Notes under the pieces: model-generated
The model's database searches: none
Told to the model about the DNA's origin: nothing
What the model saw: only the letters and a program-made list of their open reading frames with translations
Shown: piece by piece, positions 7,408 through 16,840 of the stretch
Position numbering within the stretch: position 1 is the stretch's first letter
How the letters are laid out: each line of letters begins with the position of its first letter
Origin: Micromonospora_J zhanjiangensis
GTDB taxonomy: Bacteria; Actinomycetota; Actinomycetes; Mycobacteriales; Micromonosporaceae
Length of the DNA stretch: 64,000 bases
Assembly: GCF_042650605.1 (NCBI RefSeq)
Contig: NZ_JBHSBN010000001.1
Coordinates: forward strand, 124,001-188,000
Reading direction: 5' to 3'
Made by a program: the position numbers and the translations under genes

Positions 7408-9093
7408 GTGGTGAGCAGACGCTTCACCGCCAGCGCCGTCGCGACCGCGGCGGCCCTGGCATTCGTGGTGACGGTGCCGGCCTCGCAGGCCACCGCCGGT
7501 ACCGGCAGCACCACCGAATACACCGTGGTAGCCGAGGACGGTGTCTCCGCCGACGCGGCCGTCGCGGCGATCAAGGCGGCCGGCGGCACGGTCGTCTCCC
7601 GGACCGACGACGTGGGCATGTTCCAGGTGGTCAGCGACTCCGCCGGCTTCGCCGCCCGGGCGACGGCGTCGTCCGCGCTGGTCGGCGCCAGCCAGAAGCG
7701 CGCGATCGGCGTGGCCCCAAAGGCCAAGCGGCTCGACGGGGTCGAGCGGGAACAGTTGCTCGCCGACCGGAAGTCCAAGGGCACCGAGAAGAACCGGGCC
7801 ACCAAGGCCGACCCGCTGGACGACAAGCTCTGGGGCCTGGAGATGATCCGGGCCGACAAGGCCCGCGCGGTCGAGCCCGGCAAGCGGGGCGTCACCGTCG
7901 GCGTGCTGGACACCGGCCTGGACGCCAGCCAGCCCGACCTGGCGCCCAACTTCAGCTGGTCGCTGTCCCGCAACTTCGCCCCCGACAAGACCGACATCGA
8001 CGGGCCGTGCGAGGTGGCCAGCTGCCTCGACCCGGTCGGCACCGACGACGGCGGGCACGGCACGCACGTCGCCGGCACCATCGGCGCCGCCGCCAACGGG
8101 TTCGGCCTGTCCGGCGTCGCACCGAACGTGACCCTGGTCGAACTCAAGGGCGGCCAGGACTCCGGCTACTTCTTCCTCGACCCGGTGGTCAACGCGCTGG
8201 TCTACGCCGGCAAGGCCGGTCTCGACGTGGTCAACATGTCGTTCTACGTCGACCCGTGGCTCTACAACTGCACCGCGAACCCGGCCGACTCGAAGGAGGC
8301 GCAGGCCGAGCAGCGGGCGATCATCAAGGGCATGACCCGGGCGCTGAACTTCGCGCACAAGCACGGCGTCACCCTGGTCGGCGCGCTGGGCAACAACCAC
8401 GAGGACCTGGGCGCGCCACGTACCGACGGGTCCAGCCCGGACTACGGCAGCGACCCGTACGACCGGCCGATCGACAACAACACCTGCCTCGACCTGCCGG
8501 CCGAGGGTCCGCACGTGATCGGGGTCTCCGCCCTCGGCCCGTCGGGCCGCAAGGCGGACTACTCCAACTACGGCACCGAGCAGATCTCGGTGGCTGCGCC
8601 GGGCGGCTGGTTCCGGGACGGGCTCGGCACGCCGACCTACCGGACCAACGGCAACGAGATCCTGTCGACGTACCCGAAGAAGGTCCTCCAGGAGGAGGGC
8701 TCGGTGGACGAGAACGGCAACATCGTGCCGGGCAACGAGGACCTGGTCTACAAGGAGTGCAACCGCAAGGGTGAGTGCGGCTACTACACCTACCTGCAGG
8801 GCACCTCGATGGCGTCGCCGCACGCCGCCGGGGTCACCGCGTTGATCGTCAGCCGGTTCGGCAAGGCCGACCGTAAGAACGGCGGGCTGACCATGGACCC
8901 GGACGCGGTGGAGCGGCAGCTCTACCGGACCGCGGCCGAGCACGCCTGCCCGGAGCCGCGCCTGGTGTCGTACGTCGACGTCGGCCGCAGCGCCGAGTTC
9001 GACGCGTACTGCGCGGGCGGCCGAAGCTTCAACGGCTTCTACGGTCACGGCATCGTCGACGCCTACGCGGCGGTGAAGACGCCGCTGCGGTAA
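7408..9093 (+). CDS. Secreted S8 (subtilisin) family serine peptidase
   Basis: Extracellular endopeptidase with a Sec signal (VVSRRFTASAVATAAALAF...PASQATA, about residues 1-31) and an inhibitor-I9-like propeptide (TEYTVVAEDGVSADAAVAAIKAAGG). The S8 domain has a complete triad: Asp168 in GVLDTG, His217 in GGHGTHVAG and Ser467 in GTSMASPHAAG. I prefer GTG 7408 (or the adjacent GTG 7411), with GAGAGG about 6 nt upstream; ATG 7372 is in frame but extends the signal unnaturally. 561 aa. A strong hairpin follows the stop. Confidence 0.93.
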   Translation: MVSRRFTASAVATAAALAFVVTVPASQATAGTGSTTEYTVVAEDGVSADAAVAAIKAAGGTVVSRTDDVGMFQVVSDSAGFAARATASSALVGASQKRAIGVAPKAKRLDGVEREQLLADRKSKGTEKNRATKADPLDDKLWGLEMIRADKARAVEPGKRGVTVGVLDTGLDASQPDLAPNFSWSLSRNFAPDKTDIDGPCEVASCLDPVGTDDGGHGTHVAGTIGAAANGFGLSGVAPNVTLVELKGGQDSGYFFLDPVVNALVYAGKAGLDVVNMSFYVDPWLYNCTANPADSKEAQAEQRAIIKGMTRALNFAHKHGVTLVGALGNNHEDLGAPRTDGSSPDYGSDPYDRPIDNNTCLDLPAEGPHVIGVSALGPSGRKADYSNYGTEQISVAAPGGWFRDGLGTPTYRTNGNEILSTYPKKVLQEEGSVDENGNIVPGNEDLVYKECNRKGECGYYTYLQGTSMASPHAAGVTALIVSRFGKADRKNGGLTMDPDAVERQLYRTAAEHACPEPRLVSYVDVGRSAEFDAYCAGGRSFNGFYGHGIVDAYAAVKTPLR

Positions 9094-9113
9094 CCCGGAG
9101 TCGGTACGTCGCG

Positions 9114-9144
9114 CGGGGCCCGGTCGCCTGTCGACCGGGCCCCG
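9114..9144 (+). terminator. Terminator hairpin after the S8 peptidase gene
   Basis: Perfect 13-bp arms (CGGGGCCCGGTCG at 9114-9126, complement at 9132-9144) with a 5-nt loop, 20 bp after the stop. There is no long T-tract, as is common in actinomycetes. Confidence 0.8.
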
Positions 9145-9372
9145 TTCCGCGCCCGGCCGGACCCGTCACGGTGTGCTGCCGGCGCGGATGGCTGTCCTTT
9201 TCGATGGCTAATGCCGTTTGTGCTGGTCGGAGCCGATGTGTCGGATTGGTAGCCCTGGCAACACGGGCGCCTTCTGTCGTTGACTTACTACCGACAGTCA
9301 CCGCATGGTGCGGGTGGGGTCGAGGCGCGGACGGCCCGGAAGGGCCCCGCCGGGACAGACAGGAGTGGGCCG

Positions 9373-10023
9373 ATGTCGGACAGGCTTGCCCGTATCCCCA
9401 CCGGACGTCCACCGGACGTCGACCGGGACCCGGTGGTCCGGCTGCTGCCGGACGTACCGACCGGACTGGTCGCCACGCCGGCCTGCGGAACACCCACCGT
9501 GCCCCCCGCGATCGTGCTGGTCTGGACCAACCACGGCGACCCGGCCACCCCGGCGGTCCGCAACCGGCTGGAGCGGTCCGCCGACCCGTCCTTCGCCACC
9601 GGCCTGACCAGCATGGTCCTGCCGGGTGCGATCAGCCGGCACACCGATGGCGACGTCCTGCCGAACACCACCTACCACTACCGGGTCCGGGCCGAGTACC
9701 CGACCGGACACTCGGCCTGGTCCAACCTGGCTCCCGGCTGCGTCCCGCTGCTGGCGCCGGTCCGGTTGACCGCGCTGGTGCCGCAGGTCGGGCCGCCGAG
9801 GCTGTTCTGGACCAACCGGTCCTTCGCCGACGGCGTGGAACTGCAACGCGCGACCAACCCGACCTTCAGCTCCGGCCTGGTCACCCTCGCGCTCCCGACC
9901 TGCGCGACCTGGACGGATCCCACGGTCGGCCCGGAGACCACCTACTACTACCGGGTGCGCACCGGTTACCTCGGCACGTTCTCGCCCTGGTCCACCCTGG
10001 CCGTGGTCAGCACCCGCCGCTGA
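9373..10023 (+). CDS. Protein with two fibronectin type III repeats
   Basis: 216-aa protein made of a short N-terminus and two FN3-like repeats. The repeats share TTYHYRVRAEYPTGHSAWSNLA and TTYYYRVRTGYLGTFSPWSTLA, and LVWTNHGD/LFWTNRSF marks the start of each. I see no signal peptide, so the protein is cytoplasmic or leaves by an unseen route. ATG 9373 has AGGAG about 7 nt upstream; the frame opens at 9280, but the extension has no RBS. Such repeats mediate protein or carbohydrate contacts. Function unknown. Confidence 0.75.
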   Translation: MSDRLARIPTGRPPDVDRDPVVRLLPDVPTGLVATPACGTPTVPPAIVLVWTNHGDPATPAVRNRLERSADPSFATGLTSMVLPGAISRHTDGDVLPNTTYHYRVRAEYPTGHSAWSNLAPGCVPLLAPVRLTALVPQVGPPRLFWTNRSFADGVELQRATNPTFSSGLVTLALPTCATWTDPTVGPETTYYYRVRTGYLGTFSPWSTLAVVSTRR

Positions 10024-10040
10024 CCGCCGGACCGGCCGGA

Positions 10041-10691
10041 TCAGGCCAGGGACCGGCCGACCGCCTCCGCCGCGGCCAGCACCTGCCCGCCGACGACGGT
10101 CACGTCCAGTGGGGCCAGCGCCACCACCCCGACGCTGGCCTCCAACCCCGGCACGTCCAGCACCGGCGCGGCCACCCCGTACGCCCCGGGTTGCAACTCG
10201 CCGGTGGTGGCGACCGGGCCGGGCTGCCCGGCGCGGCCGGCGAGGATCGCCTGGCCGGCGGCCCCGCGGTCGAGCGGGTGCCGGGACCCGGTGCGGTAGG
10301 CGACGTGGAACGCCGTCCAGCTCGGCTCGACCACGGCGAGTGCGACGCCCTCGCCGTTCTCGACGACGGTGAGATGGGCGGTGGCGCCGGTCTGCTCGGC
10401 CAGCCGGCGCAGCGCCGGCAGCGCGCCGTCGGCCAGCAGCGGCTGGGCCCGGCGGGCCAACTGCAGCACGGCGGCGCCGAGCCGGAGCCGGCCGCCGGCG
10501 TCCCGGCGGACCAGGCCGTGCTCGACCAGCGCGCCGACCAGCCGGTAGACCACCGTCCGGCCGACGCCGAGCCGGGCCGCCGCCTCGGTCACCGTCAGAC
10601 CGCCCGGCGCGTCCGCCACCAGATGCAACAGCCGCAGGCCGCGGTCCAGGGTCTGCGCCGTCTCACCGGTACGCCCGCCCGCCTCCGCCAC
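10041..10691 (-). CDS. IclR family transcriptional regulator
   Basis: 216-aa regulator. The winged HTH is at residues 8-65: TAQTLDRGLRLLHLVADAPGGLTVTEAAARLGVGRTVVYRLVGALVEHGLV. It is followed by an IclR effector domain (LRRLAEQTGATAHLTVVENGEGVALAVVEP, then PLDRGAAGQAILAG). It is somewhat shorter than the usual 250 aa at the C-terminus. I start at GTG 10691; the frame is open to 10748. Divergent from cysS; the effector is unknown. Confidence 0.88.
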   Translation of the reverse strand: MAEAGGRTGETAQTLDRGLRLLHLVADAPGGLTVTEAAARLGVGRTVVYRLVGALVEHGLVRRDAGGRLRLGAAVLQLARRAQPLLADGALPALRRLAEQTGATAHLTVVENGEGVALAVVEPSWTAFHVAYRTGSRHPLDRGAAGQAILAGRAGQPGPVATTGELQPGAYGVAAPVLDVPGLEASVGVVALAPLDVTVVGGQVLAAAEAVGRSLA

Positions 10692-10780
10692 TCCCGCAGC
10701 GTACGCGGACCCGGTCGGGCACATACCCTGGCGGGAAGCTCGGGTCAACCCGGAACAGGCGTGACGGCTACCCTTGTGAG

Positions 10781-12196
10781 GTGACGCTACGCCTGTATGA
10801 CACCGCCACCCGTACGGTGCGGGACTTCGTTCCGCGGGAAGCCGGCAAGGTGGGGGTCTACCTGTGTGGGCTCACCCTCCAGTCAGCACCGCACATCGGC
10901 CATCTCCGTTCCGGGGTCAACTACGACGTGCTGCGCCGGTGGCTGCTGCACCGTGGCTTCGAGGTCACCTTTATCCGCAACCTGACCGACATCGACGACA
11001 AGGTGCTGGCCAAGGCGGTCGAGCAGGACCGGCCGTTCTGGGCGATCGCGTACGCCAACGAGATCAAGCTGGAGCACGCGTACCGGTCGTTGAACGTGCT
11101 GCCGCCGACGTACGAGCCGCGGGCCACCGGGCACATCCCCGAGATGCACCAGCTGATCGCCCGGCTGATCGAGACCGGGCACGCCTACCCGGCCACCGAC
11201 GGTTCCGGCGATGTCTACTTCGACGTGGCCTCCTGGCCGGCGTACGGGTCGCTGTCCGGGCAGTCGCCGGACGCCATGCAGCCCGCCGGGGACGCCCCCG
11301 ACCGGGCCAAGCGCGACCCGCGTGACTTCGCCCTGTGGAAGGGCGCGAAGCCGGACGAGCCGGCCGACGCGTACTGGCCGTCGCCGTGGGGCCGGGGTCG
11401 GCCCGGCTGGCACATCGAGTGCTCGGCGATGTGCTGGCGCTACCTCGGCCCGGAGTTCGACATCCACGGCGGCGGGCTGGACCTGACCTTCCCGCACCAC
11501 GAGAACGAGATCGCCCAGTCCCAGGCCGCCGACCTGCCGTTCGCCCGCTTCTGGGTGCACCACGGCCTGCTCAACCTGGGCGAGGCCAAGATGAGCAAGT
11601 CGCTGGGTAACGTCCTCGACCTGGACCACGTGACCGGGCTCGGGGTGCGCCCGGTGGAGCTGCGCTACTACTATGTCGCCGCGCACTACCGGTCCCGGAT
11701 CGACTTCTCCGAGGACGCCCTGCGCGAGGCCGCGACCGCGTACCGGCGGATCGAGGGGTTCGTGCAGCGGGCCGTCGAGCGGGTCGGCGCGGGCGAGCCG
11801 GGCGGGCTCCCGGCCGGGTTCACCGCCGCGCTGGACGACGACCTCAACACCTCGGCCGCGCTGGCCGTCCTGCACGAGGTGGTCCGGGACGGCAACACCG
11901 CCCTCACCGGCGGGGACGATGTGACGGTGCGCACGGCACTGGCCGCCACCCGGGCGATGCTGGATATCCTCGGCGTCGATCCCCTGGACCGGGCCTGGAC
12001 CGGCGGCGGCCGCGCGGACGACCTGCGCGGCGTGGTGGACTCCCTGATCGCGCTCGCTTTGGAGCAGCGCGCCCAGGCCCGCGGCCGTAAGGACTGGGTC
12101 GCCGCCGACGCGGTGCGCGACCAGCTCAAACGGGCCGGCGTCGTCGTCGAGGACACCCCGCAGGGGCCGCGTTGGACTATTGGAGGGCAGGACTGA
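10781..12196 (+). CDS. cysS: Cysteinyl-tRNA synthetase
   Basis: Class I aminoacyl-tRNA synthetase charging tRNA-Cys, 471 aa. The HIGH motif is HIGH at residues 38-41 and KMSKS is at 270-274. The zinc-site segments GWHIECSAM and HHENEIAQ, and the opening TLRLYDTATRTVRDF, are typical of CysRS. GTG 10781 starts the gene. Its TGA overlaps the rlmB ATG (TGATG), so the two are translated as an operon, a common actinomycete pairing. Confidence 0.96.
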   Translation: MTLRLYDTATRTVRDFVPREAGKVGVYLCGLTLQSAPHIGHLRSGVNYDVLRRWLLHRGFEVTFIRNLTDIDDKVLAKAVEQDRPFWAIAYANEIKLEHAYRSLNVLPPTYEPRATGHIPEMHQLIARLIETGHAYPATDGSGDVYFDVASWPAYGSLSGQSPDAMQPAGDAPDRAKRDPRDFALWKGAKPDEPADAYWPSPWGRGRPGWHIECSAMCWRYLGPEFDIHGGGLDLTFPHHENEIAQSQAADLPFARFWVHHGLLNLGEAKMSKSLGNVLDLDHVTGLGVRPVELRYYYVAAHYRSRIDFSEDALREAATAYRRIEGFVQRAVERVGAGEPGGLPAGFTAALDDDLNTSAALAVLHEVVRDGNTALTGGDDVTVRTALAATRAMLDILGVDPLDRAWTGGGRADDLRGVVDSLIALALEQRAQARGRKDWVAADAVRDQLKRAGVVVEDTPQGPRWTIGGQD

Positions 12197-13356
12197 TGGC
12201 CGGCAACTCGCAGCGCCGTGGCCGACGGGTGACCACCAAGTCGAGCGCCCAGAAGGGCTCCGGCGGCAAGAACCGCGGCTCGCTGGCCGGCAGGGGACGC
12301 ACCCTGCCGGCCGACGAGCGGCCCTGGCACAAGGGTTACTCGGGCACCGAGAAGCTGCCGCAGCGCACCGCCTGGAAGCAGGAGAAGGAGCGCCGCGCGG
12401 CGGCCGAGGAGGGCCGAGCCCCCAAGATCGGCAAGCCGGGCACCAAGGACACCACCTGGGGTGCGGGCAGCGCCACCGGCAAGGGCGGCCGGGGCGCCGG
12501 CGCGGCCAAGGTGCCGACCCGGGGCGCCGGCGGCCGGGGCGCGGGCGGCCGGACGCCGACCCGGTCCGGGCCGCGGGTCGCGCCGGGCCGCCGGTCCAAC
12601 CCGGCCCGGGACACCCCCGAGCTGCTCGTCGGGCGCAACCCCGTGCTGGAGTCGCTGCGCGCCCAGGTGCCGGCCACCGCGCTGTACGTGGCGCAGGGCA
12701 TAGACATCGACGACCGGGTCAACGAGTCGGTGCGCACGGCCGCCGACCGGGGCATCGCGATCATGGAGATCAGCCGCGCCGAACTGGACCGGATGACCGG
12801 GGGCGTGCTGCACCAGGGCATCGGCCTGCAGGTGCCGCCGTTCGCGTACGAGCCGTTCGAGGATCTGGTCACGGCGTCGCTGGAGCAGACCGCCCCGCTG
12901 CTGGTCGCACTGGACGGGGTGACCGACCCGCGGAACCTGGGTGCGGTGATCCGGTCCGCCGCGGCGTTCGGCGCGCAGGGGATCTTCGTACCGGAACGAC
13001 GGGCCGCCGGGATCACCGCGACCGCCTGGCGGACCAGTGCCGGCGCGGCGGCGCGGGTGCCGGTCAGCCAGGTGACCAACCTGACCCGCTCGCTCAAGGC
13101 CTGCCAGCAGGCCGGTTTCATGGTCGTCGGCCTGGACGCCGACGGCGAGACCGATCTGTACGACCTGGAGATCGCGGTCGGACCGCTGGTGGTGGTGGTC
13201 GGCTCGGAGGGCCGTGGGCTGTCCCGGCTGGCCGGGGAGACCTGCGACCTGCGGGTCAGCATCCCGATGGTCTCCGAGGTCGAGTCGCTCAACGCCAGCG
13301 TCGCCGCCGCGGTGACCCTGGCCGAGGTGGCCCGCCGCCGCGCCGCGGCCCGCTGA
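12196..13356 (+). CDS. rlmB: 23S rRNA (guanosine-2'-O-)-methyltransferase RlmB
   Basis: SpoU-class (trefoil-knot) SAM-dependent 2'-O-methyltransferase for 23S rRNA G2251, 386 aa. The first 130 residues are a basic, low-complexity extension (Gly/Arg/Lys-rich), typical of actinomycete RlmB and probably RNA-binding. Then come the substrate-binding domain (LLVGRNPVLESLRA) and the SpoU motifs: DGVTDPRNLGAVIRSAAAFG, VVVVGSEGRGLSRL and SIPMVSEVESLNASVAAAV. ATG 12196 shares a base with the cysS stop. Confidence 0.95.
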   Translation: MAGNSQRRGRRVTTKSSAQKGSGGKNRGSLAGRGRTLPADERPWHKGYSGTEKLPQRTAWKQEKERRAAAEEGRAPKIGKPGTKDTTWGAGSATGKGGRGAGAAKVPTRGAGGRGAGGRTPTRSGPRVAPGRRSNPARDTPELLVGRNPVLESLRAQVPATALYVAQGIDIDDRVNESVRTAADRGIAIMEISRAELDRMTGGVLHQGIGLQVPPFAYEPFEDLVTASLEQTAPLLVALDGVTDPRNLGAVIRSAAAFGAQGIFVPERRAAGITATAWRTSAGAAARVPVSQVTNLTRSLKACQQAGFMVVGLDADGETDLYDLEIAVGPLVVVVGSEGRGLSRLAGETCDLRVSIPMVSEVESLNASVAAAVTLAEVARRRAAAR

Positions 13357-13433
13357 CGGTCCGGGACGGCCCCCGCCTGGCGACCCGGTGTCGGCTCCCG
13401 GGCGCCCGGCGGGTGGCGGGTGGCGGGTGGCGG

Positions 13434-14048
13434 TCAGATCTGCCGGGTCCAGGCGAAGACGAACAGGCCACCGGCCAGGGCGACGAGCAGGGCTACCGGG
13501 ACCAACCAGCCGGCCCGCCGGTGCCCGTCCAGGCCCCGGGTCAGCCGCTGGTGCACGGCGGCGATGCCGACCAGCGCCGCCAGCGAGGCCAGCGTGAACG
13601 GGACGCCGACCAGGAAGTGCGCCAACCACGCGCCGGCCCTGGTCGGACCACCCCATGACGTGTCGTACGGGCCGGGGTCGACCAGGCCGTAGAGGACGCC
13701 CCGGAACACCATGAGCACGAGGACGCCGAGCGGCGCCAGGGCCGCCGCGCCGAGCAGCAGACTGAGCAGGGCGTGGCCGGCGGCGGCGAGCACGCCGGGC
13801 GTACGCCGGGCCGGCTCCGGACCGGCGCCGAGCACCCTGGTCCGCATCGTCCGCCACCAGTTGGCGGTCGTAGCCGCCCCGCCGGCCAGGCCGGTCGGCA
13901 GGGCGGCCACCGCGACCGGCAGCAGCAGGGCGCAGTAGAGCGTGGCCCGCCCCGTGGCCCGGACCAGCCGACGCGGCCACCGGCTCGGGCCGGGGCGGCC
14001 GACCCCGGTCGGGCGGATCGGGGTTTGGGCGTCCAGTTGCGCGTTCAC
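13434..14048 (-). CDS. Unknown integral membrane protein
   Basis: 204-aa protein with a Pro/Arg-rich cytoplasmic N-terminus and four hydrophobic segments: ATLYCALLLPVAVAALPTGLAG, HALLSLLLGAAALAPLGVLVLMVF, FLVGVPFTLASLAALVGIAAV and WLVPVALLVALAGGLFVFAW. The layout recalls the N-terminal putative-sensor domain of actinomycete histidine kinases, but no kinase part follows. GTG 14048 has GAGGAG about 5 nt upstream. Convergent with rlmB; the short spacer carries a G-rich GGCGGGT tandem repeat (13409-13433). Confidence 0.72.
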   Translation of the reverse strand: MNAQLDAQTPIRPTGVGRPGPSRWPRRLVRATGRATLYCALLLPVAVAALPTGLAGGAATTANWWRTMRTRVLGAGPEPARRTPGVLAAAGHALLSLLLGAAALAPLGVLVLMVFRGVLYGLVDPGPYDTSWGGPTRAGAWLAHFLVGVPFTLASLAALVGIAAVHQRLTRGLDGHRRAGWLVPVALLVALAGGLFVFAWTRQI

Positions 14049-14163
14049 GGCGTCTCCTCGGTCGTTCGATCGGCAACGACCAGGACCGTACGAGTGCGCG
14101 ACCGACTACCGGATCAACCCACGGAGCCACGTTCGCGGTAGTCCCCGGGTACTACGAACGACG

Positions 14164-14194
14164 GAGGGCGGCCCGCGAAACGCGGACCGCCCTC
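14164..14194 (-). terminator. Terminator hairpin of msiK
   Basis: Arms GAGGGCGGCCCGCG (14164-14177) and 14181-14194 pair with one mismatch around a 3-nt AAA loop, 18 bp beyond the msiK stop on the minus strand. Confidence 0.75.
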
Positions 14195-14211
14195 GCACGG
14201 GTGCTCGCCGG

Positions 14212-15303
<1,092 letters not shown>

Positions 15304-15666
15304 GGTGAGGTGCTTCCTTTCACCGGCAGGAACGTGCCGGACGATCCGAGTGAAGGAGCGACCGGCACGCGTGTGCCGGCCAGGCGGAGGACGAGCCGGG
15401 CGGCCAGGGCAGCGTCGGGGTGTCGTCCGCGTCACGCCACCGTAAACGGCTTTTCGCGTTGTGCCAAGGTGGGCGCCGCCGAATGAGACCGGACGAACGT
15501 ACATTCCGGTCATCGAGGCACGGCCGACTATCAATGGGACAGTGCTGGTCGCCGCGTTCCGCTACGGCCCGCTACCGTCCGGTCGCCCAGGCAATCTTCC
15601 CGCTCGTCGAACCGCTTCGAGAGGGCCGAAACCCGACGTCAGTGGCTATGCTGACCCCGAACAACT
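15304..15666. other. Gene-free stretch upstream of msiK and tRNA-Thr
   Basis: 363 bp without a convincing gene. It should hold the msiK promoter (minus strand) and the tRNA promoter (plus strand). GACCGGA at 15487-15493 and TCCGGTC at 15505-15511 form a 7-bp inverted repeat that could be an operator. Confidence 0.35.
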
Positions 15667-15740
15667 GCCCCTGTAGCTCAGTTGGCCAGAGCACTCGCCT
15701 TGTAAGCGAGATGTCGCCGGTTCGATCCCGGCCGGGGGCT
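15667..15740 (+). tRNA. tRNA-Thr (anticodon TGT)
   Basis: The cloverleaf folds by eye. Acceptor GCCCCTG pairs with CGGGGGC, the D-arm is GCTCAGTTGGCCAGAGC, the anticodon arm CTCGCCTTGTAAGCGAG gives anticodon TGT, and the T-arm is GCCGGTTCGATCCCGGC. CCA is not encoded (TCCG follows). It decodes ACA. Two lower-GC genes lie directly downstream. Confidence 0.95.
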
Positions 15741-15825
15741 CCGAGTGGCACCGACGGTTTCCGGTCGAGCTTGCCGCCGTCCGTTCGTGCCGGCGGCCGG
15801 GCCCCGGCACTGGCTTTCGTCTTCG

Positions 15826-16401
15826 TTAGCGCATGTTCGGCGCAACGCTCCAGGTTCGGTACAGGACGTGCGGCGTCTCGGCTGCCGTCAACCTGTCGTC
15901 CCAGTCGGCACACAGTGGTTCGACGCCGTATTCGATGGCTTGGCGAATCACCTGCTCGAAGGTCACCCTTCCGGTCAACAGGTGCTGCTTCTTCGTCATG
16001 ACAGCGTTGGGCCGAAGTTGGGCGGTGCCGAGGTGCACGTGCGGGCGGTCCTCGTGTGACAGCCCACCCGGGTGCCAGTGGTACTCGACGACCGCTTGAC
16101 CACCGGATTCCTGAAGTGAGTATTCGTACCACCGAGTGGTGACGCGGTACGGCCCCATACCCTCGCGGTCATCTTCGATGATCTCGTACCGCATCCGTGC
16201 GCGTAGCTCTAGATCAACATCACCCTTGAGTTTGACGTAGGCACCTTCGTCAACGCCGCCTAGCAGAAGTAGGTGGACCTTGCCGAGTTGGCTGTTGCCG
16301 CCCCTCGTGCAAACGATCTTCGCTCTCGCGACGCAAGACAGCGCGCTCGCGAGTGGGGTCACGAACGCGCTGTATGCGTTGTACGGGCTCCGGCCAGGCA
16401 T
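15826..16401 (-). CDS. Unknown protein, second gene of a coupled pair by tRNA-Thr
   Basis: 191-aa protein I do not recognise by name. The central part reads AVVEYHWHPGGLSHEDRPHVHLGTAQL, then KKQHLLTGRVTFEQVIRQAIEYGV and a closing ADWDDRL. The HWH/HVHL histidines followed by a LLTGRV-FEQV-R helix look like a conserved bacterial family seen in variable regions. ATG 16401 overlaps the stop of the upstream gene (TGATG), so translation is coupled. Base composition is visibly less GC-rich than in neighbouring genes. Position next to a tRNA and the compact pair suggest horizontal arrival; a toxin-antitoxin-like role is only a guess. Confidence 0.65.
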   Translation of the reverse strand: MPGRSPYNAYSAFVTPLASALSCVARAKIVCTRGGNSQLGKVHLLLLGGVDEGAYVKLKGDVDLELRARMRYEIIEDDREGMGPYRVTTRWYEYSLQESGGQAVVEYHWHPGGLSHEDRPHVHLGTAQLRPNAVMTKKQHLLTGRVTFEQVIRQAIEYGVEPLCADWDDRLTAAETPHVLYRTWSVAPNMR

Positions 16402-16595
16402 CAGGGCAGCAGCATTGCCACCTGTGTGACCCGGGGGTCTTCGTCTTCCTTGTAGAGCCCTGCCTCCCAGCGTTGCCGGAACTCTGCTGCGGTCAGGTTG
16501 AGCAGGCTCCGTGCCGCACGCTCCAGCATGCCCTGCTGCTCCTCGGCGGAAATCTCACCGAATTCGATCAACTCAGCGCCGGTCTCCGTGGCCAT
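16401..16595 (-). CDS. Small unknown protein, first gene of the coupled pair
   Basis: 64-aa acidic protein (MATETGAELIEFGEISAEEQQGM...FRQRWEAGLYKEDEDPRVTQVAMLLP). I start at ATG 16595; the frame is open to 16787, but the extension is in an AT-richer, promoter-like stretch. Its stop overlaps the ATG of the 191-aa gene. The ending RVTQVAMLLP suggests a small conserved partner protein. Function unknown; small first genes of coupled pairs can be antitoxins, but nothing here proves that. Confidence 0.62.
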   Translation of the reverse strand: MATETGAELIEFGEISAEEQQGMLERAARSLLNLTAAEFRQRWEAGLYKEDEDPRVTQVAMLLP

Positions 16596-16840
16596 CTTCG
16601 CTGCCCCCGTCCTCGTCGCTCCTGCGCTACTTCCCAGGGTAGATGCGAACAGCATGGCACGCTGGGGTGACGAATTGTAGTAAGCAAAGCGCGCAAAAGG
16701 GGTCGAGACTTCCAGTCGACCTTTGGACGCCACAACAGCTCCCGTCAAAAGCCGAGACGGTTGCACCTTAGGGGTGCCCTGTGCCACAGGTGGCGCAAAA
16801 TCACCTGCCGTTCTGATGTCCGGTCGGCAGGCTGGAGCTC

